Shown: positions 28,849-40,572 of the stretch, piece by piece
How positions within the stretch are numbered: position 1 is the first letter of the stretch
Layout: every line of letters begins with the position of its first letter
From: Candidatus Tokpelaia sp. JSC161
GTDB lineage: Bacteria > Pseudomonadota > Alphaproteobacteria > Rhizobiales > Rhizobiaceae
Direction of reading: 5' to 3'
DNA length: 64,000 nt
Assembly (NCBI GenBank): GCA_003331105.1
Contig: QEND01000002.1
Coordinates: 1-64,000 of the forward strand
Translations under genes and position numbers: made by a program
Notes under the pieces: model-generated
Told to the model about the DNA's origin: nothing
What the model saw: the letters and a program-made list of their open reading frames with translations, nothing else
Databases searched by the model: none

Positions 28849-29820
28849 TTAGTACAAGAATTCCAAAGGAACAACTTTTCTTTCAGGAAAAAACTGACCG
28901 ATACGCTTAATCTCCCAGTTAAGTTTTATACCGCAGTGCCCAAAAACTCTTTGACGGACTCTTTCCCCAAGAAATTCAAGATCATAAGCGCTAGCATTAC
29001 CAGTATTCATCATAAAATTACAATGCATAGGCGAAATTTGTGCACCACCATAAACAAGTCCACGGCACCCTGCATCATCAATGATACGCCAAGCAGACAT
29101 CCCTTTAGGATTACGAAATGTTGAACCACATGTTTTTGCACCTACTGGCTGCACACTCTCACGGTAACGCTGCACTCGATTCAAAGCAGTACGGATAAGA
29201 TACGAATCTTCCTTCATTCCTTTCAATAAAGCCGAAACAAAAACTAAGTTTTCAGAAACACCTGTATAACGGTAAGAATAATTCATATCATTCCGTAAAA
29301 AGATCAACCGGTTTCCCTTATGATCAAGACTATGTACTTCAACCACTCTGTCAGAAGTTTCAAGCCCATTTGCACCACTGTTCATACGTAAAACACCACC
29401 CAATCCACCAGGAATACCATAATAAAAATGAAACCCTGAAATACCTGCTCTCAGAGCTTCGGCCGCTAAACGTTTAGCTGAAACAGCAGCGCCAGCAAAA
29501 AGGATATCATCTGATACAATATGGACATTTCCAAAGCCTTTAGAAGGAAGACGGATAACAACCCCTGGCACACCACCATCCCGTACTAATAAATTAGAAC
29601 CAAATCCAATAACAGTTAGTGGAATCTCTTCCGGTAAATTTGCTAAAAACTCTGCTAACTCTTCTTCATCTTCTGGATGATATAGCAGCTCGGCTAAGCC
29701 ACCTGTCCGAAACCATGTTCTTTTACTCATATCTGCATTCGCTATCATGCTGCCCCTTCTCCTGGAAAAGGTCAGCCGCTTTAGCAAAGCCTCACCATCA
29801 AGTTTTTGAAAAGCAATCAT
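28849..29820 (-). CDS. murB: UDP-N-acetylenolpyruvoylglucosamine reductase
   Basis: A 323-residue FAD enzyme that reduces UDP-GlcNAc-enolpyruvate to UDP-MurNAc. It has the FAD signature [17 protein letters not shown] near 70, the segment [19 protein letters not shown] near 130 and the catalytic serine region [13 protein letters not shown] near 228. It overlaps murC by 4 bp (ATGA) and is the last gene of this dcw block. The genes expected next, ddl, ftsQ, ftsA and ftsZ, are replaced by the convergent SURF1 gene. Confidence 0.96.
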   Translation of the reverse strand: MIAFQKLDGEALLKRLTFSRRRGSMIANADMSKRTWFRTGGLAELLYHPEDEEELAEFLANLPEEIPLTVIGFGSNLLVRDGGVPGVVIRLPSKGFGNVHIVSDDILFAGAAVSAKRLAAEALRAGISGFHFYYGIPGGLGGVLRMNSGANGLETSDRVVEVHSLDHKGNRLIFLRNDMNYSYRYTGVSENLVFVSALLKGMKEDSYLIRTALNRVQRYRESVQPVGAKTCGSTFRNPKGMSAWRIIDDAGCRGLVYGGAQISPMHCNFMMNTGNASAYDLEFLGERVRQRVFGHCGIKLNWEIKRIGQFFPERKVVPLEFLY

Positions 29821-31217
29821 TTTGAACGAAACTCTAATTCATGAGGTAAAGCATATGCCCATTGCGTAATATTTCCTGCTCCCATAAATATAATATAGTC
29901 CCCGAAGTTCGCTATTTTTCTAATAAATGGAGCGACATCCTCTTGTCCTCCAATATAATGGACCTGATTATGACCCGCTCTTCTAATCCCTATTATCAAT
30001 GCTTCCGTATTAATACCATCTCTTTCCTCCTCACCTGCAGTATAAACTGGAGCCAAAGCAACAATATCAGCATCAGAAAAACAGACAGAAAAATCATAAA
30101 GTAAATGAGACAAACGACTATAACGATGCGGCTGGACAATAGCAATCACTTTCCCCCTCGCAATAGCACGTAAAGCCTTAAGAACAGCCATAATTTCAAC
30201 AGGATGATGGGCATAATCATCAAAGATTTCAATCCCGTTCCATGAACCTATATGAGTCAAACGACGATGAACTCCCCTAAAGGAAGCAAGTCCTTGCAGA
30301 ATAGCTTCGTAAGACACAGAACACTCATGAGCAACAGCAACCGCTGCAACCGCATTCAAAACATTATGCTGTCCAATCATCGGAAACACAAGATTTTTGA
30401 GCTCCTTCACTCCGTTCTTCGAATCCTGAACAATAATATCAAAAAAAGAGCAAAAACCATCAATTCTATAATTCAAGTAACGAACATCAGCCTCTAAATC
30501 GCTCCCATAAGTAATCACACGACGATTCCTCACATGGCTCACTAAAAATTTTACTTCTGGATCATCAAGACACATAACTGCAAAACCATAAAAAGATACT
30601 TTCTCAACAAATTTATAAAAAGCTTGACGCATATTTTCAATAGTTCCGTAGTAATCAAGATGCTCCGGATCAATACTAGTAAGAACAGCAACATCAACCG
30701 GTAAATGAAGAAAGGTACCATCACTTTCATCAGCTTCTACTATCATCCAATTACTCGATCCCATGCGGGTATTACTAGAATAGGCATTGATAATCCCTCC
30801 ATTAACAACAGTAGGATCAAAACCACCCATATCTAACAAAGCAGCAATCAAAGAAGTCGTTGTCGACTTACCATGAGTCCCTGCAATAGCAATGGTTTGA
30901 CGAAAACGCATAAGCTCAGCAAGCATTTCAGCACGCTGAATCACAGGTACCCCCTTCTTCAGCGCCAATAAATACTCGCAGTTGTCTTGCTTAATGGCTG
31001 TAGAAATGACAACAAGCTCTGCATTCGCAAGATTTTCATCGCGATGCCCAACAAAAATCGGAATGCCTCTCTTGCGTAACCGGACAACATTAGCATTATT
31101 GACTTCATCAGATCCTTGGACTTTATAACCTAAATTATGTAAAATATCAGCAATAGCGCTCATACCAATACCCCCTATGCCGATAACATGAATAGGACCG
31201 ATATCAAGGGGCATCAT
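29817..31217 (-). CDS. murC: UDP-N-acetylmuramate-L-alanine ligase
   Basis: A 466-residue Mur ligase adding L-alanine to UDP-MurNAc. It has the N-terminal UDP-binding [14 protein letters not shown] near 14, the P-loop [19 protein letters not shown] near 110 and the C-terminal [12 protein letters not shown] near 343. It overlaps the end of murG by 14 bp and murB by 4 bp, so translation is likely coupled along this operon. Confidence 0.97.
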   Translation of the reverse strand: MMPLDIGPIHVIGIGGIGMSAIADILHNLGYKVQGSDEVNNANVVRLRKRGIPIFVGHRDENLANAELVVISTAIKQDNCEYLLALKKGVPVIQRAEMLAELMRFRQTIAIAGTHGKSTTTSLIAALLDMGGFDPTVVNGGIINAYSSNTRMGSSNWMIVEADESDGTFLHLPVDVAVLTSIDPEHLDYYGTIENMRQAFYKFVEKVSFYGFAVMCLDDPEVKFLVSHVRNRRVITYGSDLEADVRYLNYRIDGFCSFFDIIVQDSKNGVKELKNLVFPMIGQHNVLNAVAAVAVAHECSVSYEAILQGLASFRGVHRRLTHIGSWNGIEIFDDYAHHPVEIMAVLKALRAIARGKVIAIVQPHRYSRLSHLLYDFSVCFSDADIVALAPVYTAGEEERDGINTEALIIGIRRAGHNQVHYIGGQEDVAPFIRKIANFGDYIIFMGAGNITQWAYALPHELEFRSK

Positions 31218-32337
31218 AACCTATCTCCTTTTTGATCTCATCTAAGGATTTTCCTATGAGAAGTGCCTGCGTTATATCCGCAAGTTTTTGCGTTGCTTCC
31301 AGACGACCTGCTGAGCGAACCTTCTTCGCCGCAATCTCTAAAGAATCTGGATTCTCAACTACATTAGAAATCAATTCCGCAAGCCATGTCGAGCTTAAAT
31401 CCTTCTGCAACATCATTGTCACTCCACCATAACGAAGTAAAAATTCTGCGTTATGTCTCTGATCATCGTCCAAAGCAGAAGGATAAGGCACAAGAAGAGC
31501 AGGACGTCCAATAGCAGAAATCTCAGATACACTTAATGCACCAGAACGAGCAATAACATAATGTGATCGGGCCATCTGCTCAGAAAGGGTTCTAAAAAAG
31601 CTTTGAACATTAGCCATGACTCCAAAAGCTTTATAAGCCTTTTTCAGATACTCAATATCAGAAGCCGGAGCCTGCTGGGTAATCACTAAACGTCTACGAA
31701 TACTCCTATCAAGAAGAGAAACCGCTTCAGGCAAAAGCCTAGAAAAAAACATAGCCCCCTGACTCCCACCAAAAACAAGTAAGGAAAATAAACTATTATT
31801 CCTAGCTGCTACATAAGGAGTCCTTGCGGCCTGAATCACATCCATCCGCAATGGATTCCCAATGACAATCAGCTTATCTGCAAATTTGTCTTCTAAAGAT
31901 AGAAACCCACTTGCAATAACAGCGATACGTGAAGAGAGAAACTTATTAACACGCCCCATCACCGCATTTTGTTCATGAATAAAAGAAGGAATATTCATTT
32001 TAATTGCAACATAAACCGGTGTTAAGCTTGGATAACTTCCAAAACCAGCAACAAGAGAAGGAGTAAACTTACGTATCAGCCTATAGGACTGATAGAGGCT
32101 ATATATCACTTGAAAAAGACCCTTTAAAAACCTTAAAGGATTCTTTAGAGATAAAGATATCGACTTAACAACATGAATCCGATTACTAGGAAAAGCAGTA
32201 ATAAAATGTTCAGCCCGCTTATCTGTAAGCAAATGAACATCAAAACCACGACTTCTCAATGCAACACCAAGTGCTTCAGCTGGAAAAAGATGACCTCCTG
32301 TTCCACCAGCAGCAAGAAAAATTGTTTTTTTCCCCAT
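31204..32337 (-). CDS. murG: UDP-GlcNAc:lipid I GlcNAc transferase
   Basis: A 377-residue peripheral membrane glycosyltransferase that converts lipid I to lipid II. The N-terminal donor/acceptor loop is [16 protein letters not shown] near residue 9, with [12 protein letters not shown] near 93, FVHEQN-type [16 protein letters not shown] near 118 and the C-terminal GGSQGA loop near 191. It starts one base after the ftsW stop. Confidence 0.96.
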   Translation of the reverse strand: MGKKTIFLAAGGTGGHLFPAEALGVALRSRGFDVHLLTDKRAEHFITAFPSNRIHVVKSISLSLKNPLRFLKGLFQVIYSLYQSYRLIRKFTPSLVAGFGSYPSLTPVYVAIKMNIPSFIHEQNAVMGRVNKFLSSRIAVIASGFLSLEDKFADKLIVIGNPLRMDVIQAARTPYVAARNNSLFSLLVFGGSQGAMFFSRLLPEAVSLLDRSIRRRLVITQQAPASDIEYLKKAYKAFGVMANVQSFFRTLSEQMARSHYVIARSGALSVSEISAIGRPALLVPYPSALDDDQRHNAEFLLRYGGVTMMLQKDLSSTWLAELISNVVENPDSLEIAAKKVRSAGRLEATQKLADITQALLIGKSLDEIKKEIGYDAP

Positions 32338-32338
32338 G

Positions 32339-33436
32339 TTAGGATACCGTTATATCTTTAGGAAATCTACGAGTGAGTGCAAGCAAACATCCTGTCGTAA
32401 AAGATACAGCCAAGAGAGATGAGCCTCCATAAGAAAGAAATGGTAAGGTCATTCCCTTTGGAGGCATTAAATGTAAATTTACTGCTATATTAATAACAGA
32501 TTGAAACCCAATCAATAGAGCCAGACCAGAAATGGAAAGCCGAAGAAACTCATTTTCTTCCTTCATAGCAATCAATAACGAACGGATCACAATAAAAGCA
32601 AACAAGATGACTATGATCATACAAAAAATAATACCATATTCCTCAGCAGCAACAGAAAATACAAAATCTGTATGACTATCAGGAATAAGATTTTTGATGA
32701 TACCCTCACCTGGACCTTGACCAAACCAACCACCATGAAGAATTGCCTTATGACCAACAGAAGCTTGAAATGTATCTCCTTGTCCTGTGACAAAAGAATT
32801 CATGCGCTCATGAACATGCCCAAATAAGAAATAAATACTGAATAAAGCTATAATCAAAAAACCAATAAAACTATAAATGAAAAACCAGGCCCCCCCTGAA
32901 AGAAAAAACAAAATCAATCCAATTAAAGTGATCAAAATAGTTTGCCCAATATCAGGTTCAAGAGTCAACAGAATAGAACACATCAGATAAAGAAGTATTG
33001 CATATGCATATTGCAATCTCATAAAAAACCATGCTAGGGTTACAGAAAAAGCAGGCTTCATAAACTCAGAAGGCTGAATCACAATACCTGCAACAGCAAT
33101 CCATCTTCTAGCGCCTTTAATATCCATACCTTGAAATAAAGTAAGAAGTAGAAGAAAAATAGAAACTATCAAAATAAAAACGCACAGACGATGTATAGTC
33201 CGTGGCGTACAAAATGAAGAAAAAATCATAACAAAAAAGGCAAGGCAAGTATATTTAATATGCAGTTTCACAAAATGAAAAGCATCTGTAATACCAATTC
33301 TATATGCAACAGACGGACTAGCTGAAAAAGAAAGCAAAATGCCAAATACCATCAGAAACAAACAAAACACTAGAATATAATGATCAATCGTCCACCACCA
33401 ATCGGAAAAATTCCCGCGATCAACACGATTGACCAT
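32339..33436 (-). CDS. ftsW: Septal peptidoglycan glycosyltransferase FtsW
   Basis: A 365-residue SEDS-family polytopic membrane protein with about ten hydrophobic segments. SEDS features are GIVIQPSEFMKPAFSVTLAW near 124, LEPDIGQTILITLIG near 165 and the C-terminal LPPKGMTLPFLSYGGSSLLA-type block near 325. It polymerises lipid II at the septum with FtsI, whose gene is in the same operon. It lies between murD and murG, the standard dcw order. Confidence 0.96.
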   Translation of the reverse strand: MVNRVDRGNFSDWWWTIDHYILVFCLFLMVFGILLSFSASPSVAYRIGITDAFHFVKLHIKYTCLAFFVMIFSSFCTPRTIHRLCVFILIVSIFLLLLTLFQGMDIKGARRWIAVAGIVIQPSEFMKPAFSVTLAWFFMRLQYAYAILLYLMCSILLTLEPDIGQTILITLIGLILFFLSGGAWFFIYSFIGFLIIALFSIYFLFGHVHERMNSFVTGQGDTFQASVGHKAILHGGWFGQGPGEGIIKNLIPDSHTDFVFSVAAEEYGIIFCMIIVILFAFIVIRSLLIAMKEENEFLRLSISGLALLIGFQSVINIAVNLHLMPPKGMTLPFLSYGGSSLLAVSFTTGCLLALTRRFPKDITVS

Positions 33437-33456
33437 CCGTCCTTCTCCTTACAACT

Positions 33457-34863
33457 CTATATCTTTGAATCAGGATAACTAAAACAGTCATACACAGCTT
33501 TACGAAAACTATCTCCCCGCACCTGATAATCAGTAAATTGGTCAAAACTAGCGCACGCAGGTGAAAACAAAACCACAGAATCCTCTGTATCACACAGCGC
33601 ATCATGGCCAGCTTTCAGAACAGCCTTAGCTAAAGTCCCAGCCATAACAATAGGAAGCTCTTCTCCAATCTCTCTAGCAAACACTGGTCCAGCTTCACCA
33701 ATGAAATAGACCTTTCTCATTTTTGAAAAAAATTTTCGCAATATATAAATACCTCCTTCTTTTGCTACCCCCCCAGCAATCCAATAAATAGAATTAAATG
33801 TTGCCAGTGCAGCCGCGGATGCTTCAGCATTCGTAGCTTTGCTATCATTTATAAACAGCACATTTCTCTTTCTAGCAATTTCCTCCATACGATGAGAAAG
33901 CCCCTTAAAAGAAGCGAGAGAGTGAGGACGATCTATCCCGAGTAGATCACAACACGCAAGAGCAGCTAAGGTATTTTGCATATTATGATCACCACGAAGA
34001 GAAGGAATATCTTCTAAAGAAGCAAGAATTCGAATTCTTTTAGCTTGTGCATGCAGAATTAGTTTCCTATCAGAAAAATATCCATCTTTTAAAGGATTCC
34101 CAACTTTAAGAGGATATACGATCTTTCCAGCCTCTAACAAATCTTCATAAATCCTTAGACAGAATGGATCATCAATAGCAAGAACAGCTTTATCTGACCC
34201 AGATATAAGCCTTTTCTTAAGCAGCTGATAAGACTTAAAAGTCCCATGACGATCTATATGATCTAATGTTACATTCAACAAAATACCAATCGTCGGATTA
34301 ATTGATGGCGCAAGATCAATCTGATAAGAGGAACATTCAATTACATAGATCCGCCCTTTCATAAATGGCGGAAGCGACAAAACCGCCGTACCAATATTTC
34401 CGCCAATCCAGACATCATACCCCGCTTTTTTCAAGAGATATCCGATCAGAGCCGTTGTCGTCGATTTTCCGTTCGTGCCTGTTATTGCAATAAAAGGACA
34501 ATCTTCAGTTCTCAAATTGACACGCTTTAAAAAAGCATTTCTCTCCTCCACAAAAAGCTGAATATCCCCAATAATCTTTACATTGTATTTCTGTGCTATT
34601 TCAACGACCCAATGGGGCTCGGGATCTGTAAGTTGCACTCCAGGAGAAAGAATAAGAACAGAGACTTCATCCCAACTCATCCTACGCAAATCTTCTACAA
34701 TCAATCCCTGACTACAGGCATTTTTAATAGCTAAAACATCATCATCCCATGCAATGACATCAGCACCTCCCGCTTTGAGCGCAAGTGCTGCTTGTAAACC
34801 AGAACACCCAAGACCAAAAAGAAAAACTTTCTTTTTAGAAAAAGAATACACAGGAATCATCAT
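33457..34863 (-). CDS. murD: UDP-N-acetylmuramoylalanine-D-glutamate ligase
   Basis: A 468-residue Mur ligase adding D-glutamate. It has an N-terminal Rossmann start KKVFLFGLGCSGLQAALAL, the P-loop AITGTNGKSTTTALIGYLL near 127, the segment NVTLDHIDRHGT near 205 and NDSKATNAEASAAAL near 315. It begins directly after mraY and is followed by ftsW after 20 bp. Confidence 0.97.
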   Translation of the reverse strand: MMIPVYSFSKKKVFLFGLGCSGLQAALALKAGGADVIAWDDDVLAIKNACSQGLIVEDLRRMSWDEVSVLILSPGVQLTDPEPHWVVEIAQKYNVKIIGDIQLFVEERNAFLKRVNLRTEDCPFIAITGTNGKSTTTALIGYLLKKAGYDVWIGGNIGTAVLSLPPFMKGRIYVIECSSYQIDLAPSINPTIGILLNVTLDHIDRHGTFKSYQLLKKRLISGSDKAVLAIDDPFCLRIYEDLLEAGKIVYPLKVGNPLKDGYFSDRKLILHAQAKRIRILASLEDIPSLRGDHNMQNTLAALACCDLLGIDRPHSLASFKGLSHRMEEIARKRNVLFINDSKATNAEASAAALATFNSIYWIAGGVAKEGGIYILRKFFSKMRKVYFIGEAGPVFAREIGEELPIVMAGTLAKAVLKAGHDALCDTEDSVVLFSPACASFDQFTDYQVRGDSFRKAVYDCFSYPDSKI

Positions 34864-35931
34864 TCACCTAATATTTAACATCAGGAGCCCTAAAACAGCA
34901 AAAAGGCTAGAGAGAATCCAAAAACGAATCACAACCTGATTTTCTGTCCATCCCTTCTTTTCAAAATGATGATGAAGAGGAGCCATCAAAAAAACACGAC
35001 GACCTATTATCTTAAAACAAAACACTTGAATAATGACTGATAAAGCTTCTATAACGAAAATAGCACCGATGATCGCGAAAAGGATTTCATGTTTCAGAGA
35101 AACCGCAACGACCCCTAATAAACTACCTAAAGCCAGTGAACCAGTATCTCCCATAAAAATGGAAGCAGGGGCTACGTTAAACCACAAAAAAGCAAGTCCT
35201 GATCCGACTAAAGCTCCAAGTAACACTGTAAGTTCGCCTGCCCCAGGCACATAATGTATTTCTAAATATCTAAAAAAAATTGCATTCCCAGCAATATAAC
35301 TAACGAATGCAAAAGAAGCTGCAACAATCAAAACAGGGACAATAGCTAAACCATCCAGTCCATCAGTAAAATTCACTGCATTGGCTGCCCCGACAATAAC
35401 AAAAGCAGAAAAAGGAATAAAAAAATACCCAAGATCTAATCTATAAATTCCGAAAGGAAATGCCAACTCTGATGAAGCAGTAGGCCTAAGAATATAAGCA
35501 GCCAGAGAAGCAATGAGAAACTCACATCCAAGACGCCTTGTTACTGATAAACCTTTATGATTCTGCTGCCTCACTTTCAGATAATCATCATAAAAGCCAA
35601 TAGCCGAAAAAGCCAATGTTACACCAAAAACAATCAAACAATAGATATTGAAAAGATCACACCATAACAATGCAGAGACAGCTATTCCTCCCAAAATCAT
35701 AAGTCCTCCCATCGTTGGTGTCCCCGTTTTTTTCATATGAGTCTGAGGGCCATCTATACGAATAGGCTGTCCTGTTCCCTGGAAAGACTTCAGAAAGTTT
35801 ATAAAAATCTGCCCAAATAAAAAAACAATAACAGCTGATGTCATTATTGCTACCCCAGTACGAAAGGTAATAGACTGAAATAGAGAAACTCCTTTAAAAC
35901 AATCGGAGAAAGCCGATAAAAACATAAACAT
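34864..35931 (-). CDS. mraY: Phospho-MurNAc-pentapeptide translocase
   Basis: A 355-residue polytopic membrane enzyme making lipid I. It has TPTMGGLMI in the first loop, the DDY motif in [33 protein letters not shown] near 190 and [12 protein letters not shown] near the C terminus. The ATG at 35931 ([10 protein letters not shown], then SITFRTG) is chosen by family alignment. A TTG at 35976 overlapping the murF stop would add 15 residues and could allow coupling, so it remains an alternative. Confidence 0.93.
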   Translation of the reverse strand: MFMFLSAFSDCFKGVSLFQSITFRTGVAIMTSAVIVFLFGQIFINFLKSFQGTGQPIRIDGPQTHMKKTGTPTMGGLMILGGIAVSALLWCDLFNIYCLIVFGVTLAFSAIGFYDDYLKVRQQNHKGLSVTRRLGCEFLIASLAAYILRPTASSELAFPFGIYRLDLGYFFIPFSAFVIVGAANAVNFTDGLDGLAIVPVLIVAASFAFVSYIAGNAIFFRYLEIHYVPGAGELTVLLGALVGSGLAFLWFNVAPASIFMGDTGSLALGSLLGVVAVSLKHEILFAIIGAIFVIEALSVIIQVFCFKIIGRRVFLMAPLHHHFEKKGWTENQVVIRFWILSSLFAVLGLLMLNIR

Positions 35932-35972
35932 AGAAGAATACTTTTTTCTAAAAACAAACACACAGTATATCG

Positions 35973-37394
35973 TCAACAGACAATATGATACTTTTCAAGA
36001 ACGGCATCAACAATGCGTGACAAACCAATATTTTTTGATGCCTTAAGCATGATAATATCACCGGCATGCAAATCATTTAAAAGTAGGTTTAAAAGATTAA
36101 TCGCCCTTTCACAATAAGACACATGCAAATAATCACGTAAAATATCAGAAAGATACTTCATATAAGGCCCGACCAATAACGCACGACTAATACCAGAGGC
36201 ACGAATTGGTAAGGCTAATTCTTCATGTTCTCTTCGTGAAACATGCCCAAGCTCTAACATATCGCCAAGAACAGCTACTCTGCGCCCATATGACCCAATT
36301 TTATTCTTTCTCAGCACAGAAAGAGCTGCTCTCATAGAAGCAGGATTAGCATTATAGGTTTCATCAATTAATAAAAAGCTACCCCCTCCTGGTAAAGCTA
36401 CTTTATAGCGCATTCCTCTGCCTTTTCCTGCAAAAAAATTCTGTAATCCAAGAAGCACCCTGGCCATATCGACTGCAAGAATATCTGCTACTCCCAAAAC
36501 CGCTAGACAATTATGTGCCATATGAACCCCTGGCACATTCACTTTAACTATCACTTCCTTCAAAGGAAGCCGAGCTTTAAAAAGAAGAGAGTCATCCCCA
36601 ATCTCTATATTCTTCAATCGATAATCTGCCGTATCCAGATCACCAAAAGAGAGAACATGTCTTACACCGACAGCATAAGCTTTTCTCTTCAGATAAAGAA
36701 AAAATGAATCATTTATATTAAGAAAAACGACTCCGTTAGACTGTAATCCTTCAAAAATCTCCGCTTTAGCATCAGCAATCCCCTCCATATTATCAAAATA
36801 TCTAAGATGCGCTGCTGCAATACGCGTTATAATGGCTATATCCGGTGCAACCAACTTCACAAGTTGGCGAATTTCGTTTTTATGATTCATACCAATCTCA
36901 AAAATACCAAAATCGGTATTAAGAGGCATGCGGGCAAGCGCCAAAGGTACACCCCAATGATTATTAAATGAATAAGGACTAGCGTACACATTTCCAATCC
37001 TAGAAAAAGCGCAAAAAAGAGCATCCTTTGTTGTTGTTTTTCCAACAGATCCAGTAACAGCAATCACTTTTGCAGATGAACGAGAGCGTGCTACCCTTGC
37101 TAGCTTCTCAAGAGCCTCACGGACATGATTCACAAGAATCAGCGGAACACACTCACCATCTTTCTCAAAAGATAAAGCATATTTCTGACTGAGAACAAGA
37201 ACAGAAGCGCCTTTTTCTACAGCCATAGGCACAAAATCATGACCATCAAAATTCTTTCCTTGAATAGCAAAAAATGCATCTCCCTTTTGCAAAGTACGTG
37301 TATCAATAGAAATGCCACAAATCGCATCGGTTCTCCCCATAGAATCACCACCGATAGCATTTAAAAAATCATGCCATTTCCACAAAACAATCAT
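35973..37394 (-). CDS. murF: UDP-MurNAc-tripeptide-D-alanyl-D-alanine ligase
   Basis: A 473-residue Mur ligase adding D-Ala-D-Ala. It has [18 protein letters not shown] near 28, the P-loop [16 protein letters not shown] near 116, [12 protein letters not shown] near 143 and [14 protein letters not shown] near 330. Its start overlaps the murE stop (ATGA). The ddl gene that makes its dipeptide substrate is not in this cluster. Confidence 0.96.
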   Translation of the reverse strand: MIVLWKWHDFLNAIGGDSMGRTDAICGISIDTRTLQKGDAFFAIQGKNFDGHDFVPMAVEKGASVLVLSQKYALSFEKDGECVPLILVNHVREALEKLARVARSRSSAKVIAVTGSVGKTTTKDALFCAFSRIGNVYASPYSFNNHWGVPLALARMPLNTDFGIFEIGMNHKNEIRQLVKLVAPDIAIITRIAAAHLRYFDNMEGIADAKAEIFEGLQSNGVVFLNINDSFFLYLKRKAYAVGVRHVLSFGDLDTADYRLKNIEIGDDSLLFKARLPLKEVIVKVNVPGVHMAHNCLAVLGVADILAVDMARVLLGLQNFFAGKGRGMRYKVALPGGGSFLLIDETYNANPASMRAALSVLRKNKIGSYGRRVAVLGDMLELGHVSRREHEELALPIRASGISRALLVGPYMKYLSDILRDYLHVSYCERAINLLNLLLNDLHAGDIIMLKASKNIGLSRIVDAVLEKYHIVC

Positions 37395-38833
37395 TTAACA
37401 TAGGCTCCTAAGGCTGCATATATCTCAAAATAATCTGAAAAAGGAAAAAACTGATTCCCAATAATTTGACCTTCTTCATGGCCTTTCCCTGCAACAATGA
37501 GTGTATCTCCAGACTCTAGCATTGAAATTGCCTTGTAAATAGCCTCCCGCCGATCAGAAATCTCAATTGCACCTGATGCTCCAAGCAAAATTTGCTTACG
37601 GATGATAGCTGGATCTTCTCTACGCGGATTATCATCAGTCACAATAACAATTTCCGCAAAACGAACTGCTATAGCACCCATAATGCGACGCTTTCCTTTA
37701 TCACGATCTCCCCCACAACCAAATACCAGAAGAATTCTCCCAATTGTCAAAGAACGTAGAGACTTTAAAGCATTTTCTAATGCATCCGGCTTATGGGCAT
37801 AATCAATATAAATGTATGCACCAGTATGAGTCATAGCAACAAAATCCAATCGTCCAGGAGCTCCTTTAATACGCTCTAAGGCTCTAAAAGCTGCAGCAGG
37901 AGATTCACCTATCGCAATAGCAAGTCCAGCCGCCATAACAGCGTTAGCCATCTGAAATTCTCCGAACAACGGGAGGGCTACATCATAAATATGACCATCA
38001 CATTCAAGATCCAGGTATTGCCGATATCCATCATATTCTACCCGAATAACCCTAATAAATTCTCCTCTCCGCCCTACAGTCAGCACATGATGCTTTCCAC
38101 GTCCTATATGTTCAATCACTTGAGTCGAATATCTATTATCAGAATAAACAACGGCTGGGGCTCCATGAGGCAAGAGTTTATCAAAAAGCCGCATTTTAGC
38201 ATTAAAGTAGTCCTCAATCGTAATATGATAATCTATATGATCACGCCCAAAGTTAGTGAAGGCGGCTGCCGTAAGACGTAGTCCATCAAGTCGCCTCTGC
38301 TTAATTCCATGTGATGAGGCTTCTATCGCTACATGAGTGACTCCATCACTAGAAAGTTCTTTAAGAAAAGAATGTAACTCAAGAGGTTCTGGTGTCGTCA
38401 AAGAACTCGATTGCATAATTTTCTGTGAAATTATCCCAATTGTTCCAATACTAGCAGCTGAAAAACCATTATGATTCCATATTTGACGAAGAAAAGAAAC
38501 AACAGATGTCTTCCCACACGTACCAGTCACAGCCGTAATAACCTCCGGTTGCCTCTTATAAAAACGTGAAGCTGCACAAGCTAAGGCAAGGCGAACATCA
38601 TCAACCCTGATGACTGGAACAGATAAATTCGGTAAATTTGCTCCAGATGCGATAACTACAGCGACGGCTCCTCGCTTTTCAGCATCCGTTGCATAAAAAT
38701 AAGCATCTCCTACATGACAGTTCAAGGAAAAAAATAGGGACCCAGCTACGACCTTCCGTGAATCAGAAGTCAGAGCTGTGACTCGAAGCATAGGTAAAGT
38801 ACTGTTCGTTTCTATTAAATCAGCTAAATTCAT
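37391..38833 (-). CDS. murE: UDP-MurNAc-dipeptide:meso-diaminopimelate ligase
   Basis: A 480-residue Mur ligase. It has SDSRKVVAGSLFFSL near 24, the P-loop AVTGTCGKTSVVSFL near 100, EASSHGIKQRRLDGL near 171 and the amino acid-selecting motif DDNPRREDP near 400. DNPR marks meso-diaminopimelate as the third residue, giving Gram-negative type peptidoglycan. It follows ftsI by 30 bp. Confidence 0.97.
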   Translation of the reverse strand: MNLADLIETNSTLPMLRVTALTSDSRKVVAGSLFFSLNCHVGDAYFYATDAEKRGAVAVVIASGANLPNLSVPVIRVDDVRLALACAASRFYKRQPEVITAVTGTCGKTSVVSFLRQIWNHNGFSAASIGTIGIISQKIMQSSSLTTPEPLELHSFLKELSSDGVTHVAIEASSHGIKQRRLDGLRLTAAAFTNFGRDHIDYHITIEDYFNAKMRLFDKLLPHGAPAVVYSDNRYSTQVIEHIGRGKHHVLTVGRRGEFIRVIRVEYDGYRQYLDLECDGHIYDVALPLFGEFQMANAVMAAGLAIAIGESPAAAFRALERIKGAPGRLDFVAMTHTGAYIYIDYAHKPDALENALKSLRSLTIGRILLVFGCGGDRDKGKRRIMGAIAVRFAEIVIVTDDNPRREDPAIIRKQILLGASGAIEISDRREAIYKAISMLESGDTLIVAGKGHEEGQIIGNQFFPFSDYFEIYAALGAYVK

Positions 38834-38863
38834 TGTATGAGCACTCTACAGTTTTCTCCATTT

Positions 38864-40537
38864 TTATTTATAGCGGGGATCTATCAAGGTTTTTGCATCT
38901 TCTTTAGTAAAATCTGGATGAATTCCAAGAAACAGTGCTGATCTACGGATAATCTCAGCAGCCAGTGGAGCAGCGTTAAGAGCAGATGTAGCCGAAACTC
39001 TCCCTTTCTCAGGCTTAGGCTCATCAATAATTGTTAAAACAACATAAGATGGATCATCCATTGGGAATGCTGCTAAAAATGTATTAAATCTCCTATCCTT
39101 CACGTACCGACCCTTGACAACTTTTTCTGCAGTACCAGTTTTCCCTCCGACACGATAACCATCTACAACAGTATTCCGAGCCGATCCCATTTTTGCATTT
39201 AATTCATAGAGATAACGCAGATCACTACTAGTTTTCGGTTTAATAACTTGGGTGCCATGCAAAAAATTATGATTCTTTTTAAAAAGAAATGTTGGTTCTA
39301 TTAATCGTCCACCGTTCATCAAGGCCGCTGCAGCAACAGCTGTTTGCAAGGGTGTTGTCATCATCCCATGCCCAAAGGCTATAGTCATAGAATTAACTTT
39401 TTTCCATACATGTGGCTCAATAGGACTGGCTATCTCTGGCAATTCTATACCGATACGCTCAAGAAGACCTATCCGTTTTATAAAAGCTCTATGATGTTGA
39501 ATACCAAGAATTTCTGCTTCCTTAGCCGATCCAATATTAGAGGAATAGATAAAAACCTCCCAAAGAGCAAGCGCTCGATATTTACCATGAAAATCACGGA
39601 TCATTTGATGACCAAAATGCAAAGGTTTTGAAGCATCAATCTTTGTATCGAGCTGAAACACTCCAGAATCAAGAGCCATTGCAGTCGTAAAACTCTTGAT
39701 TGTTGATCCCATTTCGAAAAGACCAGCTGTCATACGGTTCAGACGATTAGGTTGGAGCGCCTTTAAAGGATTATTCGGATCAAAATCTGGTAAAGATACA
39801 AGAGCAATGACTTCACCTGTTTTGACATTTAACAACAGAGCTCCACCTGCCTGAGCTCTATAACGCTTGATTGCTTTTTTTAACTCTTCATGCACAAGCG
39901 CCTGTATACGGATATCAATAGAAAGAACTAATTGCTTAAGAGCTGGAGCACGCCAAACGGCACGTAAATCACTCAAACCACTCTGATCAATATATTTTTC
40001 TATCCCGGAAAGACCTTTATTATCAACATCCACAAAGCCAAGAATATGAGAAGCTATTGAGCCATCAGGATAAAACCGACGGGTTTCAACTCGAAAGCCA
40101 AGACCTGGAATCCCAAGTTCCATAATTCTAGCCTTTTGGTCTGGAGTCAAACCGCGTTTAATCCATACAAATCCAGAGTTACTTTTCAATTTACGCCAAA
40201 CTTCATCCAATCTCAAATCCCTTAAAACCCTCGATAGAAGTTCAATCGTTTCATTCACATCAATGATACGACGTGGTTCAGCAAAAAGAGAATAAGTTTT
40301 AACATCAGTAGCTAACAAACGCCCGTGACGATCAACAATATCAGGTCTACCTCTATAGGTTTCAGAAAAAGATTTTTCTACCTTCATTTTAAAATTCTCC
40401 CTACCATATTGAATCAGCCGTGTACAAATTCCTAGGTAAAGGAACAAAAAAGAAAAAACACTGACAAGAAAACGCAAGCGATAGCGCTTTAAATAAAAAG
40501 CCTTCTTAACATCATCAAATCGTAGGAACGACTTCAT
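38864..40537 (-). CDS. ftsI: Septal transpeptidase FtsI (PBP3)
   Basis: A 557-residue class B penicillin-binding protein. An N-terminal membrane anchor (FLVSVFSFLFLYLGICT, near 28) is followed by a pedestal domain (RGRPDIVDRHGRLLA). The transpeptidase has the SxxK motif GSTIKSF near 277, SSN in IYSSNIGSAKE near 332 and the KTG triad GGKTGTAEK near 467. It crosslinks septal peptidoglycan in the periplasm with FtsW. It ends EDAKTLIDPRYK. Confidence 0.96.
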   Translation of the reverse strand: MKSFLRFDDVKKAFYLKRYRLRFLVSVFSFLFLYLGICTRLIQYGRENFKMKVEKSFSETYRGRPDIVDRHGRLLATDVKTYSLFAEPRRIIDVNETIELLSRVLRDLRLDEVWRKLKSNSGFVWIKRGLTPDQKARIMELGIPGLGFRVETRRFYPDGSIASHILGFVDVDNKGLSGIEKYIDQSGLSDLRAVWRAPALKQLVLSIDIRIQALVHEELKKAIKRYRAQAGGALLLNVKTGEVIALVSLPDFDPNNPLKALQPNRLNRMTAGLFEMGSTIKSFTTAMALDSGVFQLDTKIDASKPLHFGHQMIRDFHGKYRALALWEVFIYSSNIGSAKEAEILGIQHHRAFIKRIGLLERIGIELPEIASPIEPHVWKKVNSMTIAFGHGMMTTPLQTAVAAAALMNGGRLIEPTFLFKKNHNFLHGTQVIKPKTSSDLRYLYELNAKMGSARNTVVDGYRVGGKTGTAEKVVKGRYVKDRRFNTFLAAFPMDDPSYVVLTIIDEPKPEKGRVSATSALNAAPLAAEIIRRSALFLGIHPDFTKEDAKTLIDPRYK

Positions 40538-40572
40538 CTCAATTTTCGACCTACAACACTAAGCCTAATAGC